The notes under the pieces are model-generated. The model was not told the DNA's origin. It was given only the letters and a program-made list of their open reading frames with translations, and ran no database searches. Positions 28,508-37,159 of a stretch of 64,000 nucleotides of DNA are shown here, one piece after another. Source of the stretch: Rhizobium subbaraonis (GTDB taxonomy: Bacteria; Pseudomonadota; Alphaproteobacteria; Rhizobiales; Rhizobiaceae); NCBI RefSeq assembly GCF_900220975.1, contig NZ_OBQD01000006.1, forward strand, positions 124,001 through 188,000, written 5' to 3'. Both the position numbers and the translations under genes were made by a program. Numbering within the stretch: position 1 is the stretch's first letter; each line of letters opens with the position of its first letter.

Positions 28508-29710
28508 CTACGGCTTGCGAACGGAAGGCGTTTCCTTCTTCCGGACGGCGGGCGGATTGGCCTGACCGTGATAGACATCGCTGTCAAGGTAGCGCTGCAG
28601 CCCAAAACGGACAAGCACGCCGACCGCTGCGGCGGCTGGAACCGCCACCAGCAGGCCGACGAAGCCGAACAGGGCGCCGAAGGCGAACAGCGCGAACATC
28701 AGCCAGACCGGATGAAGTCCGACCTGCTTGCCCACCAGCTTCGGCTGCAGGATGTTACCCTCGATGAACTGCCCCGAGAAGAAGATCGCGAGCACCGCAC
28801 CGATCCACAGGTAATCCGGCCAGAACTGGACGATGGCAACGCCCACCGAGAGTACCAGCCCCACCATCGAGCCCACATAGGGGACAAAGCTGATCAGGCC
28901 GGCGAAGAGGCCGATCAAGAGGCCGAAGTTCAGTCCCACGGACGTCAGCCCGATGCCGTAGTAAAGGCCGAGAATAATGCAGATCGAACCCTGGCCGCGC
29001 ACGAAGCCGGCGATGGCGGTGTTCATCTCGGTTGCGATCTGGCGGACGGTCGTCACGTGCTGGCGCGGAATCCAGCTGTCCACCTTGGTGATCATCCGAT
29101 CCCAGTCGAGCAGCAGGTAGAAGGCAACGACGGGGGTCACGATGAGCAGCGAGGCAATGTCGACGAGCGCAAGTCCGGAATTCCAGATCTGCTTGAAGAC
29201 CGTGCCGAGCAGCCCGGCACCTTCGGCCAGCACGCTGCCGAAACCCTGCTTGATCGTGCCCATCTGGCTGCTGATCCAGGGCGGCAGGATCTCCGGGTTG
29301 AAGCTCGTCACCAGGTTCTGCAGCTGGGTGATGTAGCCCGGCAGCTTGGCAAAGAGATCGGAGGCCTGCGTCGCCAGAAGCGGGATGATGATCATCAGCG
29401 AAAGGGCAAACAGGATGACGAAGGCGACGAGGATGAAGACCGTCGCCATGGTGCGGCTGAGGCCAAAGCGCTCCAGCCTGTCGGCGACCGGATCGAGGAA
29501 GTAGGCGAGCGCCATGCCGGCGACGAAAGGCAGCAGGATCGAGCTGAAGATCATCAAGAACAGAACGAGGCCGGCCAGCGCAATCAGCCAGAAGATGACC
29601 TGCCGTTTCAGTCCAGCACCGCTGACGTGGCCGGAAACCGGGCCAGGGGCCGTGTCGCGATGTACTGTTTCGTGATCCTTCACGACCGCCCTACCCTGAC
29701 TGATACGCAT
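28508..29710 (-). CDS. AI-2E/PerM family transporter
   Basis: A 400-residue inner-membrane protein with about eight hydrophobic segments, arranged as two N-terminal helices, a long central hydrophilic region (about 120-210) and a C-terminal block with the family signature LISFVPYVGSMVGLVLSVGV and FIEGNILQPKLVGKQVGLHP. Members include the AI-2 exporter TqsA and sodium/proton-type PerM proteins; the substrate here is unknown. I give ATG 29710 as start; GTG 29683, preceded by AGGGTAGGG, has a better ribosome-binding site and may be the true start (391 residues). It is the first gene of the hdaA-ppk-ppx operon and divergent from purM. Confidence 0.87.
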   Translation of the reverse strand: MRISQGRAVVKDHETVHRDTAPGPVSGHVSGAGLKRQVIFWLIALAGLVLFLMIFSSILLPFVAGMALAYFLDPVADRLERFGLSRTMATVFILVAFVILFALSLMIIIPLLATQASDLFAKLPGYITQLQNLVTSFNPEILPPWISSQMGTIKQGFGSVLAEGAGLLGTVFKQIWNSGLALVDIASLLIVTPVVAFYLLLDWDRMITKVDSWIPRQHVTTVRQIATEMNTAIAGFVRGQGSICIILGLYYGIGLTSVGLNFGLLIGLFAGLISFVPYVGSMVGLVLSVGVAIVQFWPDYLWIGAVLAIFFSGQFIEGNILQPKLVGKQVGLHPVWLMFALFAFGALFGFVGLLVAVPAAAAVGVLVRFGLQRYLDSDVYHGQANPPAVRKKETPSVRKP

Positions 29711-29902
29711 CCTGATGTTGAAATAGGCCGCACCAGAGAGAATGGTCAAGGTCGCGGCGGCTAAATCGACAGCGGGCTTTGGGGGACGCCGCCTTCCGGC
29801 CGGCAAAAACGTTAAAAAAGCCGGGCGATCCGGGCATTGCGCTTGCACTTGCGGCCCCGACGTGCCAATCGGGCGCAATTGCCAGAAAGCGGAGAGCGGA
29901 CG

Positions 29903-30976
29903 ATGAGCCAGTCTGACAGAAACGGCCTGACCTACAGCGATGCGGGCGTCGATATCGACGCGGGCAACCTGCTGGTCGAGAAGATCAAGCCGGCCGTACG
30001 CTCCACCCGCCGCCCCGGCGCCGATGGCGAGATCGGCGGCTTCGGCGGCCTGTTCGACCTGAAGGCGGCAGGCTTCACCGATCCCGTCCTGGTCGCCGCC
30101 AACGACGGCGTCGGCACCAAGCTGAAGATCGCGATCGACGCCGACAGGCACGACACCGTCGGCATCGACCTCGTCGCCATGTGCGTCAACGACCTCGTGG
30201 TTCAGGGCGCAGAACCGCTGTTCTTCCTCGACTATTTCGCCACCGGCAAGCTCGATCCCGACCAGGGGGCTGCAATCGTCGGCGGCATCGCCGAGGGCTG
30301 CCGCCAGGCCGGCTGCGCGCTGATCGGCGGCGAGACGGCCGAGATGCCCGGCATGTATGCCGGCGGCGACTACGATCTCGCGGGCTTTGCGGTCGGTGCG
30401 GCCGAACGCGGCAAGCTGCTGCCGGCCGGCGATATCGCCGAGGGTGACGTGATCCTTGGGCTCGCCTCCTCGGGGGTCCACTCCAACGGCTATTCGCTGG
30501 TGCGCAAGATCGTGGCGCTGTCCGGCCTTGCCTGGGACGCCCCTGCCCCGTTCGCGGAAGGCCAGAGCCTCGCCGAAGCGCTGATGACGCCGACGAAGAT
30601 CTACGTGAAGCCGCTCCTGAAGGCGATCCGCGAGACCGGCGCGATCAAGGCGCTGGCCCACATCACCGGCGGCGGCTTTCCGGAAAACATTCCGCGCGTG
30701 CTGCCCAAACACCTCGCCGCGGAGATCGACCTCGACGCCGTGAAGGCGCCGGCCGTGTTCTCCTGGCTGTCGAAGACCGGCGGCGTCGCGGCGACCGAAA
30801 TGCTGCGCACCTTCAACTGCGGCGTCGGCATGATCGCCGTCGTTTCGGCGGATGACGTCGAGCGCGTCAGTGCGGTGCTTGCGGCCGAAGGCGAAACCGT
30901 CTTCACGCTCGGCCGCATGGTCGCCCGCGCCGAGGGCGAAGCCGGCACCCGCTACAAGGGCACGCTCGCCCTATGA
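29903..30976 (+). CDS. purM: Phosphoribosylformylglycinamidine cyclo-ligase (AIR synthetase)
   Basis: Closes the imidazole ring of the purine precursor: FGAM plus ATP gives AIR; cytoplasmic dimer, 357 residues. The start at ATG 29903 follows GGAG 8 bases upstream. PurM family landmarks are [12 protein letters not shown] at the N-terminus, [29 protein letters not shown] (metal/ATP-binding region), [16 protein letters not shown] and the C-terminal glycine motif [14 protein letters not shown]. The stop codon overlaps the purN start (ATGA), so the two consecutive-pathway genes are translationally coupled. Confidence 0.97.
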   Translation: MSQSDRNGLTYSDAGVDIDAGNLLVEKIKPAVRSTRRPGADGEIGGFGGLFDLKAAGFTDPVLVAANDGVGTKLKIAIDADRHDTVGIDLVAMCVNDLVVQGAEPLFFLDYFATGKLDPDQGAAIVGGIAEGCRQAGCALIGGETAEMPGMYAGGDYDLAGFAVGAAERGKLLPAGDIAEGDVILGLASSGVHSNGYSLVRKIVALSGLAWDAPAPFAEGQSLAEALMTPTKIYVKPLLKAIRETGAIKALAHITGGGFPENIPRVLPKHLAAEIDLDAVKAPAVFSWLSKTGGVAATEMLRTFNCGVGMIAVVSADDVERVSAVLAAEGETVFTLGRMVARAEGEAGTRYKGTLAL

Positions 30977-31641
30977 GCGCAGGCGTCTCCCGCAAGCGCG
31001 TCGTCGCCTTCGTCTCCGGCAGCGGCTCCAACATGGTGAAGCTTGCCGACAGCTGCGCGCAGCCGGACTTCCCGGCCGAGATCGTCGCCGTCTTTTCCGA
31101 CAAGGCCGACGCCGGCGGACTTGCCAAGGCCCAGGCGCGCGGCATTCCGACCTTCGCCTTCGCCCGCAAGGATTTCGCCTCGAAGGAGGCGCACGAGGAG
31201 GCGATCCTGGCCGAACTCGAGCGCCAGCGGCCGGACATCATCTGCCTCGCCGGCTACATGCGCCTGCTTTCGGGCCGCTTCATCGCCCGCTACGAGGGAC
31301 GCATCCTCAACATCCACCCCTCCCTGCTGCCGCTCTTTCCGGGCCTCGACACCCATCGCCGCGCCATCGAAGCCGGCATGAAGATCGCCGGCTGCACCGT
31401 CCATTTCGTCACCGAAGGCATGGACGAGGGTCCGCAGATCGTCCAGGCGGCCGTGCCGGTGCTGGCAGGCGACACGCCGGCCGACCTCGCGGCGCGCGTG
31501 CTCACCGTCGAGCACAGGGCCTATCCGCTGGGGCTGAGGCTTGTTGCGGAAGGCAAGGTGCGGATGGAGGGGGGACGGGCTGTGGCGGTCGACGCGCCGG
31601 CAGGGGAAGCCACGGGATCGCTCATCTCCCCGAACCGGTAG
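30973..31641 (+). CDS. purN: Phosphoribosylglycinamide formyltransferase
   Basis: Transfers a formyl group from 10-formyl-tetrahydrofolate to GAR in purine synthesis; 222 residues. The phosphate-binding loop is SGSGSNM (residues 15-21). The catalytic triad is Asn113 and His115 in [13 protein letters not shown] and Asp151 in EGMDEGPQI. The start overlaps purM by four bases. The C-terminus after residue 200 is a short variable tail. There is little room for a terminator before the convergent GGDEF gene, which ends 35 bases away. Confidence 0.97.
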   Translation: MSAGVSRKRVVAFVSGSGSNMVKLADSCAQPDFPAEIVAVFSDKADAGGLAKAQARGIPTFAFARKDFASKEAHEEAILAELERQRPDIICLAGYMRLLSGRFIARYEGRILNIHPSLLPLFPGLDTHRRAIEAGMKIAGCTVHFVTEGMDEGPQIVQAAVPVLAGDTPADLAARVLTVEHRAYPLGLRLVAEGKVRMEGGRAVAVDAPAGEATGSLISPNR

Positions 31642-31675
31642 AGCATACCCTGATCACCGGATCCCCGGCTGCTAT

Positions 31676-32569
31676 TCAAAGAGCCGAGATCCGGTTGCGG
31701 CCGGCCCGTTTCGACAGATAAAGCCCCTCATCGGCACGTTTCAGTACATCGCTGGAAAACCGGTCCGGCCCACCGAACTCGCTGACACCGCCACTGATCG
31801 TCGATTCATAGCGCACGTTTTCCCTCAGGATGACGGGAACACGTGCGCGCAGCATCTCGGCAATTTCCAACGCGTCGCCGCGATGGGTGCCGGGCATCAC
31901 GACCACGAATTCGTCTCCGCCAAAACGGGCAATCACATCGCTCTGGCGCAGATGCTGGCGGCACAGGCGCGCAATTTCCACGAGGGCCGCGTCACCTGCA
32001 TGATGCCCCATCTCGTCATTGAGCCGTTTGAAATTGTCGAGATCGAAGACGAGGACCGAGGTCTGGGACCTTTCCCGCTCAAAGATCGCCAGTTGGTGAT
32101 CCAAGGTCTCCATCAGCTTCCGTCGGTTGTACAGCCCGGTCAGGGCGTCCGTTTCGCTGAGTTGGCGCAGCTTTTTCTGAACGTCGTTCTTGTCGGTGAT
32201 GTTGCTCGCCACCCAGACGACGGCAGCCTCGCCCTCCACCTGAAAACTCAACGCCTGGATGCGGCCTTCGAACCAGATGGAATGACTGGGACCGTCGCCA
32301 GCTCCCTTGACGTCGCTGCCGCTGAGTTCGTATTCCACGATATGGAGTACACCGCTTTCCAGCGCCTTTTCAATTTCGTCAGCAAACCACTGAGCCTTCT
32401 CCTCCTTCAGCACTTCAAACATGCTGCGCCCGACAAGGGCGCTACCGTCATGATAGTGCCGGAGGTCCTTCCCTCCGAATACCGCTGCATAGCGGCCACT
32501 GCGCGTGAGGATGAATGCGGGGTCCGGGAGGGAGGAAAGGATTGAAACCAATTGCTGTTGCGAAAACAC
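31676..32569 (-). CDS. PAS-GGDEF diguanylate cyclase
   Basis: Predicted to make cyclic di-GMP from two GTP; soluble, 297 residues. A PAS-like sensor occupies about residues 8-128 (LSSLPDPAFILTRSGRYAAV to VWVASNITDKNDVQKK), joined by a short signalling helix to a GGDEF domain (138-297). The active site is intact: FDLDNFKRLND with the metal Asp, and RFGGDEFVVV (GGDEF at 217-221). The inhibitory I-site RQSD (208-211) is five residues ahead, so product inhibition is expected. It starts with GTG 32569; an in-frame stop lies seven codons upstream, which limits the choice of start. Cytoplasmic, since no membrane segment is visible. Confidence 0.9.
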   Translation of the reverse strand: MFSQQQLVSILSSLPDPAFILTRSGRYAAVFGGKDLRHYHDGSALVGRSMFEVLKEEKAQWFADEIEKALESGVLHIVEYELSGSDVKGAGDGPSHSIWFEGRIQALSFQVEGEAAVVWVASNITDKNDVQKKLRQLSETDALTGLYNRRKLMETLDHQLAIFERERSQTSVLVFDLDNFKRLNDEMGHHAGDAALVEIARLCRQHLRQSDVIARFGGDEFVVVMPGTHRGDALEIAEMLRARVPVILRENVRYESTISGGVSEFGGPDRFSSDVLKRADEGLYLSKRAGRNRISAL

Positions 32570-32905
32570 GATACCACTTTCCGGCGTTACCTACCGACAC
32601 GGCCCTGCCCAAAACACTTGCATGTACCCTGGCACACGCGCGTTCACTTGCAAGTCAGCCTCCCGGTTCCTCCTAATTGCCACAACGGCATTTCACTTTT
32701 CTAAACGCATAGCTCCCGGAAGCGGCAGACATTCTTGACCGACGGAGTGAGGCAGACCTGGCGGTTGGAGCGTGCCAGTGCTTTTGATGTTCAGTTCCGA
32801 TACGGCTTGAACGAAGACGGCCTGTCTTTCAGTCGCGTACCAGAAACTGCGCGAACTGACCCGTCACATCAAGCTTCGGCTGCGCCCGAACGACAGGCCA
32901 AAGCG
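32570..32905. other. Intergenic region upstream of the GGDEF gene
   Basis: About 335 bases between two minus-strand genes. I see no gene; a plus-strand frame runs through it, but only as the antisense of the Nudix gene. It should contain the GGDEF gene promoter. CTTGAC at 32734-32739 is a -35-like box on the plus strand with no partner gene. Confidence 0.4.
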
Positions 32906-33490
32906 CTACTTCCGCCGCGCCAGCGCCCACTGCACCAGCATGATCGTCTTACCGTCGCAGATCTCGCCGGTCTCGATCATGCGAGCGGCCTCGTCGAGGC
33001 CGAGTTCGACGACCTCGATGTCCTCGTGCTCGTGGTCGGCGCCGCCGCCGTTGCCCTCGCGCACGGAGGCGTCGATCTCGGCTGCGAAGAAGTGGACGAG
33101 TTCGGTCACGGCACCCGGGCTCATGAAGGCGCGGAACAGCGGCCTGACCTCGCCGATCCTATAGCCGGTCTCCTCCATCACCTCGCGGCGGATGGCATCG
33201 GCCGGGTGGTCGCCGTCGAGCAGGCCGGCCGGCGTCTCCAGAAGCCAGCCGGAATGGCCGTTCTGGTAGGCGGGCATGCGGAACTGGCGCACAAGGATGA
33301 TGGTGTCGCGCTTCGGGTCGTGCAGGAGGATGGTGGCGCCGTTGCCGCGGTCATAGACCTCGCGCTCGAGGCGGACGGTGTGGCCGTCCGAGCCGGTATA
33401 GTCGAAAGTGACCTTGCGCAGGTGGTACCAGTTGTCGGAGAGCGTCTCGTCGGAGACGACGTCGATCGTCGCGTCCCGGAACTTCGTCAT
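32906..33490 (-). CDS. Nudix hydrolase (NudK/ADP-sugar pyrophosphatase type)
   Basis: A 194-residue hydrolase of nucleoside diphosphates linked to another group, such as ADP-ribose or GDP-mannose. The Nudix box region lies at about residues 86-110: PAGLLDGDHPADAIRREVME with the REVMEETGYR core containing the metal-binding glutamates. The N-terminal beta region (ATILLHDPKRDTIILVRQFR) and the post-box segment FMSPGAVTELVHFFAAEID, ending in the YxSPG-like feature, resemble NudK. The ATG (33490) overlaps the stop of the upstream molybdopterin oxidoreductase gene as ATGA, so the two are translationally coupled. The exact substrate is not determined. Confidence 0.83.
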   Translation of the reverse strand: MTKFRDATIDVVSDETLSDNWYHLRKVTFDYTGSDGHTVRLEREVYDRGNGATILLHDPKRDTIILVRQFRMPAYQNGHSGWLLETPAGLLDGDHPADAIRREVMEETGYRIGEVRPLFRAFMSPGAVTELVHFFAAEIDASVREGNGGGADHEHEDIEVVELGLDEAARMIETGEICDGKTIMLVQWALARRK

Positions 33491-35607
33491 GCAGCCTCTT
33501 TCCTGAGCCAGACGCGGTTGTCGTGCAGGGCGGCGCCACCATAGGGGGCAACCGGATCGGCACCTGTCAGCACGTTGATGCCCTCGCCGTCCAGATGGGC
33601 GTCGTTCGGCCAGATGCCCTCGCAGATCAAGATGCCCGGCTTGGTCTCGCCGGTCACCTTCGCATGCAGGCGGATCTCGCCGCGGACATTGCCGAGCCTC
33701 ACGACATCACCGTCGGCGATGCCGTTGGCCCCGGCGTCGTCCGGATGGATCATCACCTCCGGCCGGCCCTCGCGTTCGCGCGACCACTTCATCTCGGTGA
33801 AGCTGGAATTGAGGTAGGTGCGCGCCGGCGGGGTCGCGAGGCGGAAGGGATGTTCGTCGTCCGCCGCCTCGATCACCTCGATATAGTCGGGGAATTCCGG
33901 CAGCGCCGCGTGCGGGCCGAGCGGGCCGATCGAGGCCGGCGGGCGGTTCGGCGCCGGCGTCGCCGTCCAGTTCGGGCGGAACCGGAAACGGCCATCCGGA
34001 TGGCCGAAGCCCTTGGCGTAGTGCGCCGTGTCGAAGTCCGGCTGGCAGTCGATCCACTTGTCTTCGGCAAGGCCGTCGCAATCCATCTCGTAGTGCGGCA
34101 GCATGCGGGTGATGTGGTCGCGCTCGGAAAGCCCGAAGCCCGGCAGGTGGGAAACGCCGAGGCGCCTGGCCAGCTCGTCGATGACGAAGAGGTTGGTGCG
34201 CACGGTGGATGGCGGCTCGACGAGCTTGGGGCCGAGCAGGATGTGCTGGTGGCCGCCGCCGCGATAGAGATCGTCGTGCTCGACGAACATGGTGGCCGGC
34301 AGCACGATGTCGGCGAGCTTGGCCGTATCGGTCATGAACTGTTCGTGCACGGCGACGAAGAGGTCGTCGCGCATGAACCCCTTCCTCACCAGCCGCTGCT
34401 CGGGGGCGATGCTGGCGGGATTGGTGTTCTGGATCAGCATCGCCGTCACCGCCCCTCGATGGCGCAGCGCCACCGGATCGCCGGTGAGCACGCGGCCGAT
34501 CTGCGACTGGTCGAGCTCGCGGATGTCGGGATCGAGGAGGTCGAGGCCCATCAGCTCGCGCTTGTCGAGCCGGTAGATGCCGCCGTTGTTGTGGAAGGCA
34601 CCACCGCCCTCGTATTGCCAGGAACCGAGCACGGTCGCGACCGAGACGGCGGCATGCATCGACACCGATCCGTTGCGGCTGCGGGTGAAGCCATAGCCGA
34701 GGCGGAAGAAGGTGCGCTTCGTCTCGCCGACGAGGCGGGCGAAGGCCTCGATCTCATCGACCGAAAGCCCGGTGATTTCGGCTGCCCATTCCGGCCCGCG
34801 GGTGGCCAGATGCGCCTCGAGGCCGACCGGATCGTCGGCGAAACTTTTCATGTAGGCGCGGTCGGCATGGCCGTCACGGAAGGCGATGTGCATGACGGCG
34901 CAGGCGAGTGCGGCGTCGGTGCCGGGGCGCAGCTTCAACGCCATATCGGCCTGCTTCATCGTCGGGTTGTCATAGATGTCGATGACGACGAGTTTCGCGC
35001 CGCGCTCCTTGCGGGCCTTCACCGCATGGGTCATCACGTTGACCTGCGTGGCGACCGCATTCGTGCCCCAGATGACGACGCAGTCGGCCTTGGCCATTTC
35101 GCGCGGGTCGGGGCCGGTCAGGCTGCCGGTGCCCATGACGTAGCCGGTCCAGGCGGTGTTGGTGCAGATACTGTCGAAGAAGCCGGAATAGCGCTTGGCA
35201 TGGCGCAGGCGGTCGATCGAATCGCGCTGAACCTGCCCCATCGTGCCGGCGTAGTAATAGGGCCAGACGGCTTCGGTACCATGCGCCTGCTCGGCCCTGA
35301 CGAAGGCGTTCGCAATCTCGTCGAGCGCATCCTCCCACGAAATGTCCTGCCAGCCGCCCGCGCCCTTTTCACCCGTCCGACGCAGTGGCTTCAGCAGCCG
35401 GTCGGGATGATAGAGACGGTCGGCATAGCGGGCGACCTTGGCGCAGATCACGCCAGCCGTATAGCTGTTGTCGGCGCTGCCGCGCACCTTGCCGATTCGC
35501 CCGTCGGCGCCGATCTCGATGTCGAGCGCGCAGGCGGAGGGACAGTCATGCGGACAGACCGAGTGGCCGATCCGGGATTTGCCGATATTGGGGGTCGCAA
35601 CGTTCAT
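33487..35607 (-). CDS. Molybdopterin-dependent oxidoreductase with 4Fe-4S cluster
   Basis: A 706-residue protein of the DMSO reductase superfamily. The N-terminal 4Fe-4S site is CPHDCPSAC plus GVICAKV about 27 residues later. Molybdopterin-binding regions follow (VVIWGTNAVATQVNVM, LVVIDIYDNPTM, LRPGTDAALACAVMHIAF), and the C-terminal molydop-binding beta-barrel starts near residue 580 (RTYLNSSFTE ... GDVVRLGNVRGEIRLHAKVT). There is no Tat signal, so it is cytoplasmic. The substrate is unknown; BisC-like and formate dehydrogenase-like members share this plan. No electron-transfer subunits are adjacent. The downstream Nudix gene overlaps by four bases. Confidence 0.88.
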   Translation of the reverse strand: MNVATPNIGKSRIGHSVCPHDCPSACALDIEIGADGRIGKVRGSADNSYTAGVICAKVARYADRLYHPDRLLKPLRRTGEKGAGGWQDISWEDALDEIANAFVRAEQAHGTEAVWPYYYAGTMGQVQRDSIDRLRHAKRYSGFFDSICTNTAWTGYVMGTGSLTGPDPREMAKADCVVIWGTNAVATQVNVMTHAVKARKERGAKLVVIDIYDNPTMKQADMALKLRPGTDAALACAVMHIAFRDGHADRAYMKSFADDPVGLEAHLATRGPEWAAEITGLSVDEIEAFARLVGETKRTFFRLGYGFTRSRNGSVSMHAAVSVATVLGSWQYEGGGAFHNNGGIYRLDKRELMGLDLLDPDIRELDQSQIGRVLTGDPVALRHRGAVTAMLIQNTNPASIAPEQRLVRKGFMRDDLFVAVHEQFMTDTAKLADIVLPATMFVEHDDLYRGGGHQHILLGPKLVEPPSTVRTNLFVIDELARRLGVSHLPGFGLSERDHITRMLPHYEMDCDGLAEDKWIDCQPDFDTAHYAKGFGHPDGRFRFRPNWTATPAPNRPPASIGPLGPHAALPEFPDYIEVIEAADDEHPFRLATPPARTYLNSSFTEMKWSREREGRPEVMIHPDDAGANGIADGDVVRLGNVRGEIRLHAKVTGETKPGILICEGIWPNDAHLDGEGINVLTGADPVAPYGGAALHDNRVWLRKEAA

Positions 35608-35708
35608 GGCATTTGTATATTGCAGGGCGGAAGCGCCAAGAAGGCATAAAATTCTCCCATCGCAACAATTGATGGGCGCATCACGGAAACGAAGGCTTCG
35701 GTATCGGG

Positions 35709-36572
35709 ATGAACTACCGCCACATCTACCATGCAGGCAACTTCGCCGACGTGCTCAAGCATGCGGTTCTGGCGCGGCTCGTCACCTATATGAAGGCCAA
35801 GGACAAGGCGTTCCGGGTGCTCGACACCCATGCCGGGCTCGGCCTCTACGACCTGTCGAGCGAAGAGGCGCAGAAGACCGGCGAATGGCGCGACGGTATC
35901 GGCCGGCTGCTGGACGGCGACCTGCCGGCGGAGATCGCCGACCTGTTGGCACCCTATCTCGGCGCAGTGAAGGACCTCAACCCCGGCGGCGGCATCCGCC
36001 ACTATCCAGGCTCGCCGAAGCTTGCGCGCATGCTGTTCCGCCCGCAGGACCGGCTGTCGGCGATGGAGCTGCATCCCGACGACTACGAGAGCCTGCACCG
36101 CCTGTTCGACGGCGATTTCCAGAGCCGCATCACCCATCTGGACGGCTGGCTGTCGCTCGGCGCGCACCTGCCGCCGAAGGAAAAGCGCGGCATCATCCTG
36201 GTCGACCCGCCGTTCGAGATCGAGGGCGAATACGAGCGGCTGGCAGACGGGCTCGCCAAGGCCTGGCGACGTTTTCCCGGCGGCATCTATTGCCTCTGGT
36301 ACCCTTTGAAGAAGGGCGCGCCGATCGCCGAATTCCACAAGGCGCTGAAGGATCTCGGCATCCCGAAGATGCTCTGCGCCGAGCTTTCCGTGAAGAGCGA
36401 CCGCGACACGACGGGGCTATCGGGCTCCGGCCTGATCGTCGTCAATCCGCCGTTCACGCTGAAGGACGAGCTCGGCCGGCTGCTGCCTTTCTTGAAGGAA
36501 AGGCTGCGGCAGGACCGCTTCGCCTCCTCGCGCTGCTTCTGGATTGCCGGCGAGAGCCAAGTCGCCTCTTGA
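35709..36572 (+). CDS. rlmJ: 23S rRNA (adenine-2030 N6)-methyltransferase
   Basis: Methylates A2030 of 23S rRNA using S-adenosylmethionine; 287 residues, cytoplasmic. The N-terminus MNYRHIYHAGNFADVLKHAV is highly characteristic of RlmJ (YhiR). The SAM-binding strand is VLDTHAGLGLYDL, and the N6-methyltransferase catalytic motif appears as VDPPFE (about residues 165-170). A further family segment is LSGSGLIVVNPPF. The start ATG 35709 is set by the conserved N-terminus. It is divergent from the molybdopterin gene and followed after 125 bases by a small exported-protein gene. Confidence 0.94.
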   Translation: MNYRHIYHAGNFADVLKHAVLARLVTYMKAKDKAFRVLDTHAGLGLYDLSSEEAQKTGEWRDGIGRLLDGDLPAEIADLLAPYLGAVKDLNPGGGIRHYPGSPKLARMLFRPQDRLSAMELHPDDYESLHRLFDGDFQSRITHLDGWLSLGAHLPPKEKRGIILVDPPFEIEGEYERLADGLAKAWRRFPGGIYCLWYPLKKGAPIAEFHKALKDLGIPKMLCAELSVKSDRDTTGLSGSGLIVVNPPFTLKDELGRLLPFLKERLRQDRFASSRCFWIAGESQVAS

Positions 36573-36697
36573 CCCGGGGCCACGCGGGGACGCAATCTTC
36601 GCTTCGGGCAAGGGCTGCAACAACGCGGATTTGCAGCATGAGACGGGACGCAAAGCTGCAGCCTCTCTCGACCCGGGAACCGCCGTCGGAGGGGACT

Positions 36698-37153
36698 ATG
36701 ACCGTCGCTAGAGCCGCAGGCATCGCCGCCTGGACCGCCGCCGCATTTTGCGCCACGCCGTCTGCTGCCGCCGACTACGAGAGCGCGCCGCATCCCCGTG
36801 CTGCCTATGTCGCGAGCGGCCCTGCCAGTGCGTGCGCTGATCCCGGCGTGCTGCGCTTCATCACCGGCCGCTTCGAATACAAGGCGGCGAACTATATCAG
36901 GCGGAACCTGTCGATCTACGAGATCGGCCAGATTCAGCTCAGCCGCTACGAGCCGTTCAACAGCTACATGTCCTCGGTCCAGCGGGAGTACTGCGTCGCC
37001 GCTGCCACGCTGACGGACGGCAGCCGCCGCCCGCTTCTCTACGTGATCGAGACCCCCTGGGGCTTTGCCGGCGTCGGGCGCAACATCGAATTCTGCATTC
37101 CGGGGCTCGACCCCTGGTATGTGTATGGTGATTCCTGTAGTTCGCTCCGCTAG
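36698..37153 (+). CDS. Small exported protein of unknown function
   Basis: A 151-residue protein that starts at ATG 36698 with an excellent ribosome-binding site, GGAGGGG, 4-10 bases upstream. The N-terminus is a signal peptide (MTVARAAGIAAWTAAAFCAT, cleavage after SAAA at about residue 27). The mature part has four cysteines (SACADPG, REYCVAA, EFCIPG, GDSCSS) that could form two disulfides, and conserved-looking segments YIRRNLSIYEIGQIQ and ETPWGFAGVGRN. The frame is open far upstream in antisense of rlmJ, which is not part of it. It is followed after 6 bases by the RNase T2 gene. I do not recognise a named family; the length and pattern suggest a conserved rhizobial periplasmic protein. Confidence 0.75.
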   Translation: MTVARAAGIAAWTAAAFCATPSAAADYESAPHPRAAYVASGPASACADPGVLRFITGRFEYKAANYIRRNLSIYEIGQIQLSRYEPFNSYMSSVQREYCVAAATLTDGSRRPLLYVIETPWGFAGVGRNIEFCIPGLDPWYVYGDSCSSLR

Positions 37154-37159
37154 AAAACC

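Noticed and set aside
29711-30712. Upstream extension of the AI-2E transporter frame
   Set aside because: Antisense to purM; the transporter's hydrophobic sequence only begins after about residue 30 of the chosen start.
32735-33544. Plus-strand open frame over the Nudix gene
   Set aside because: Antisense of a Nudix gene with a clear REVMEETGY motif; the intergenic part has no coding character.
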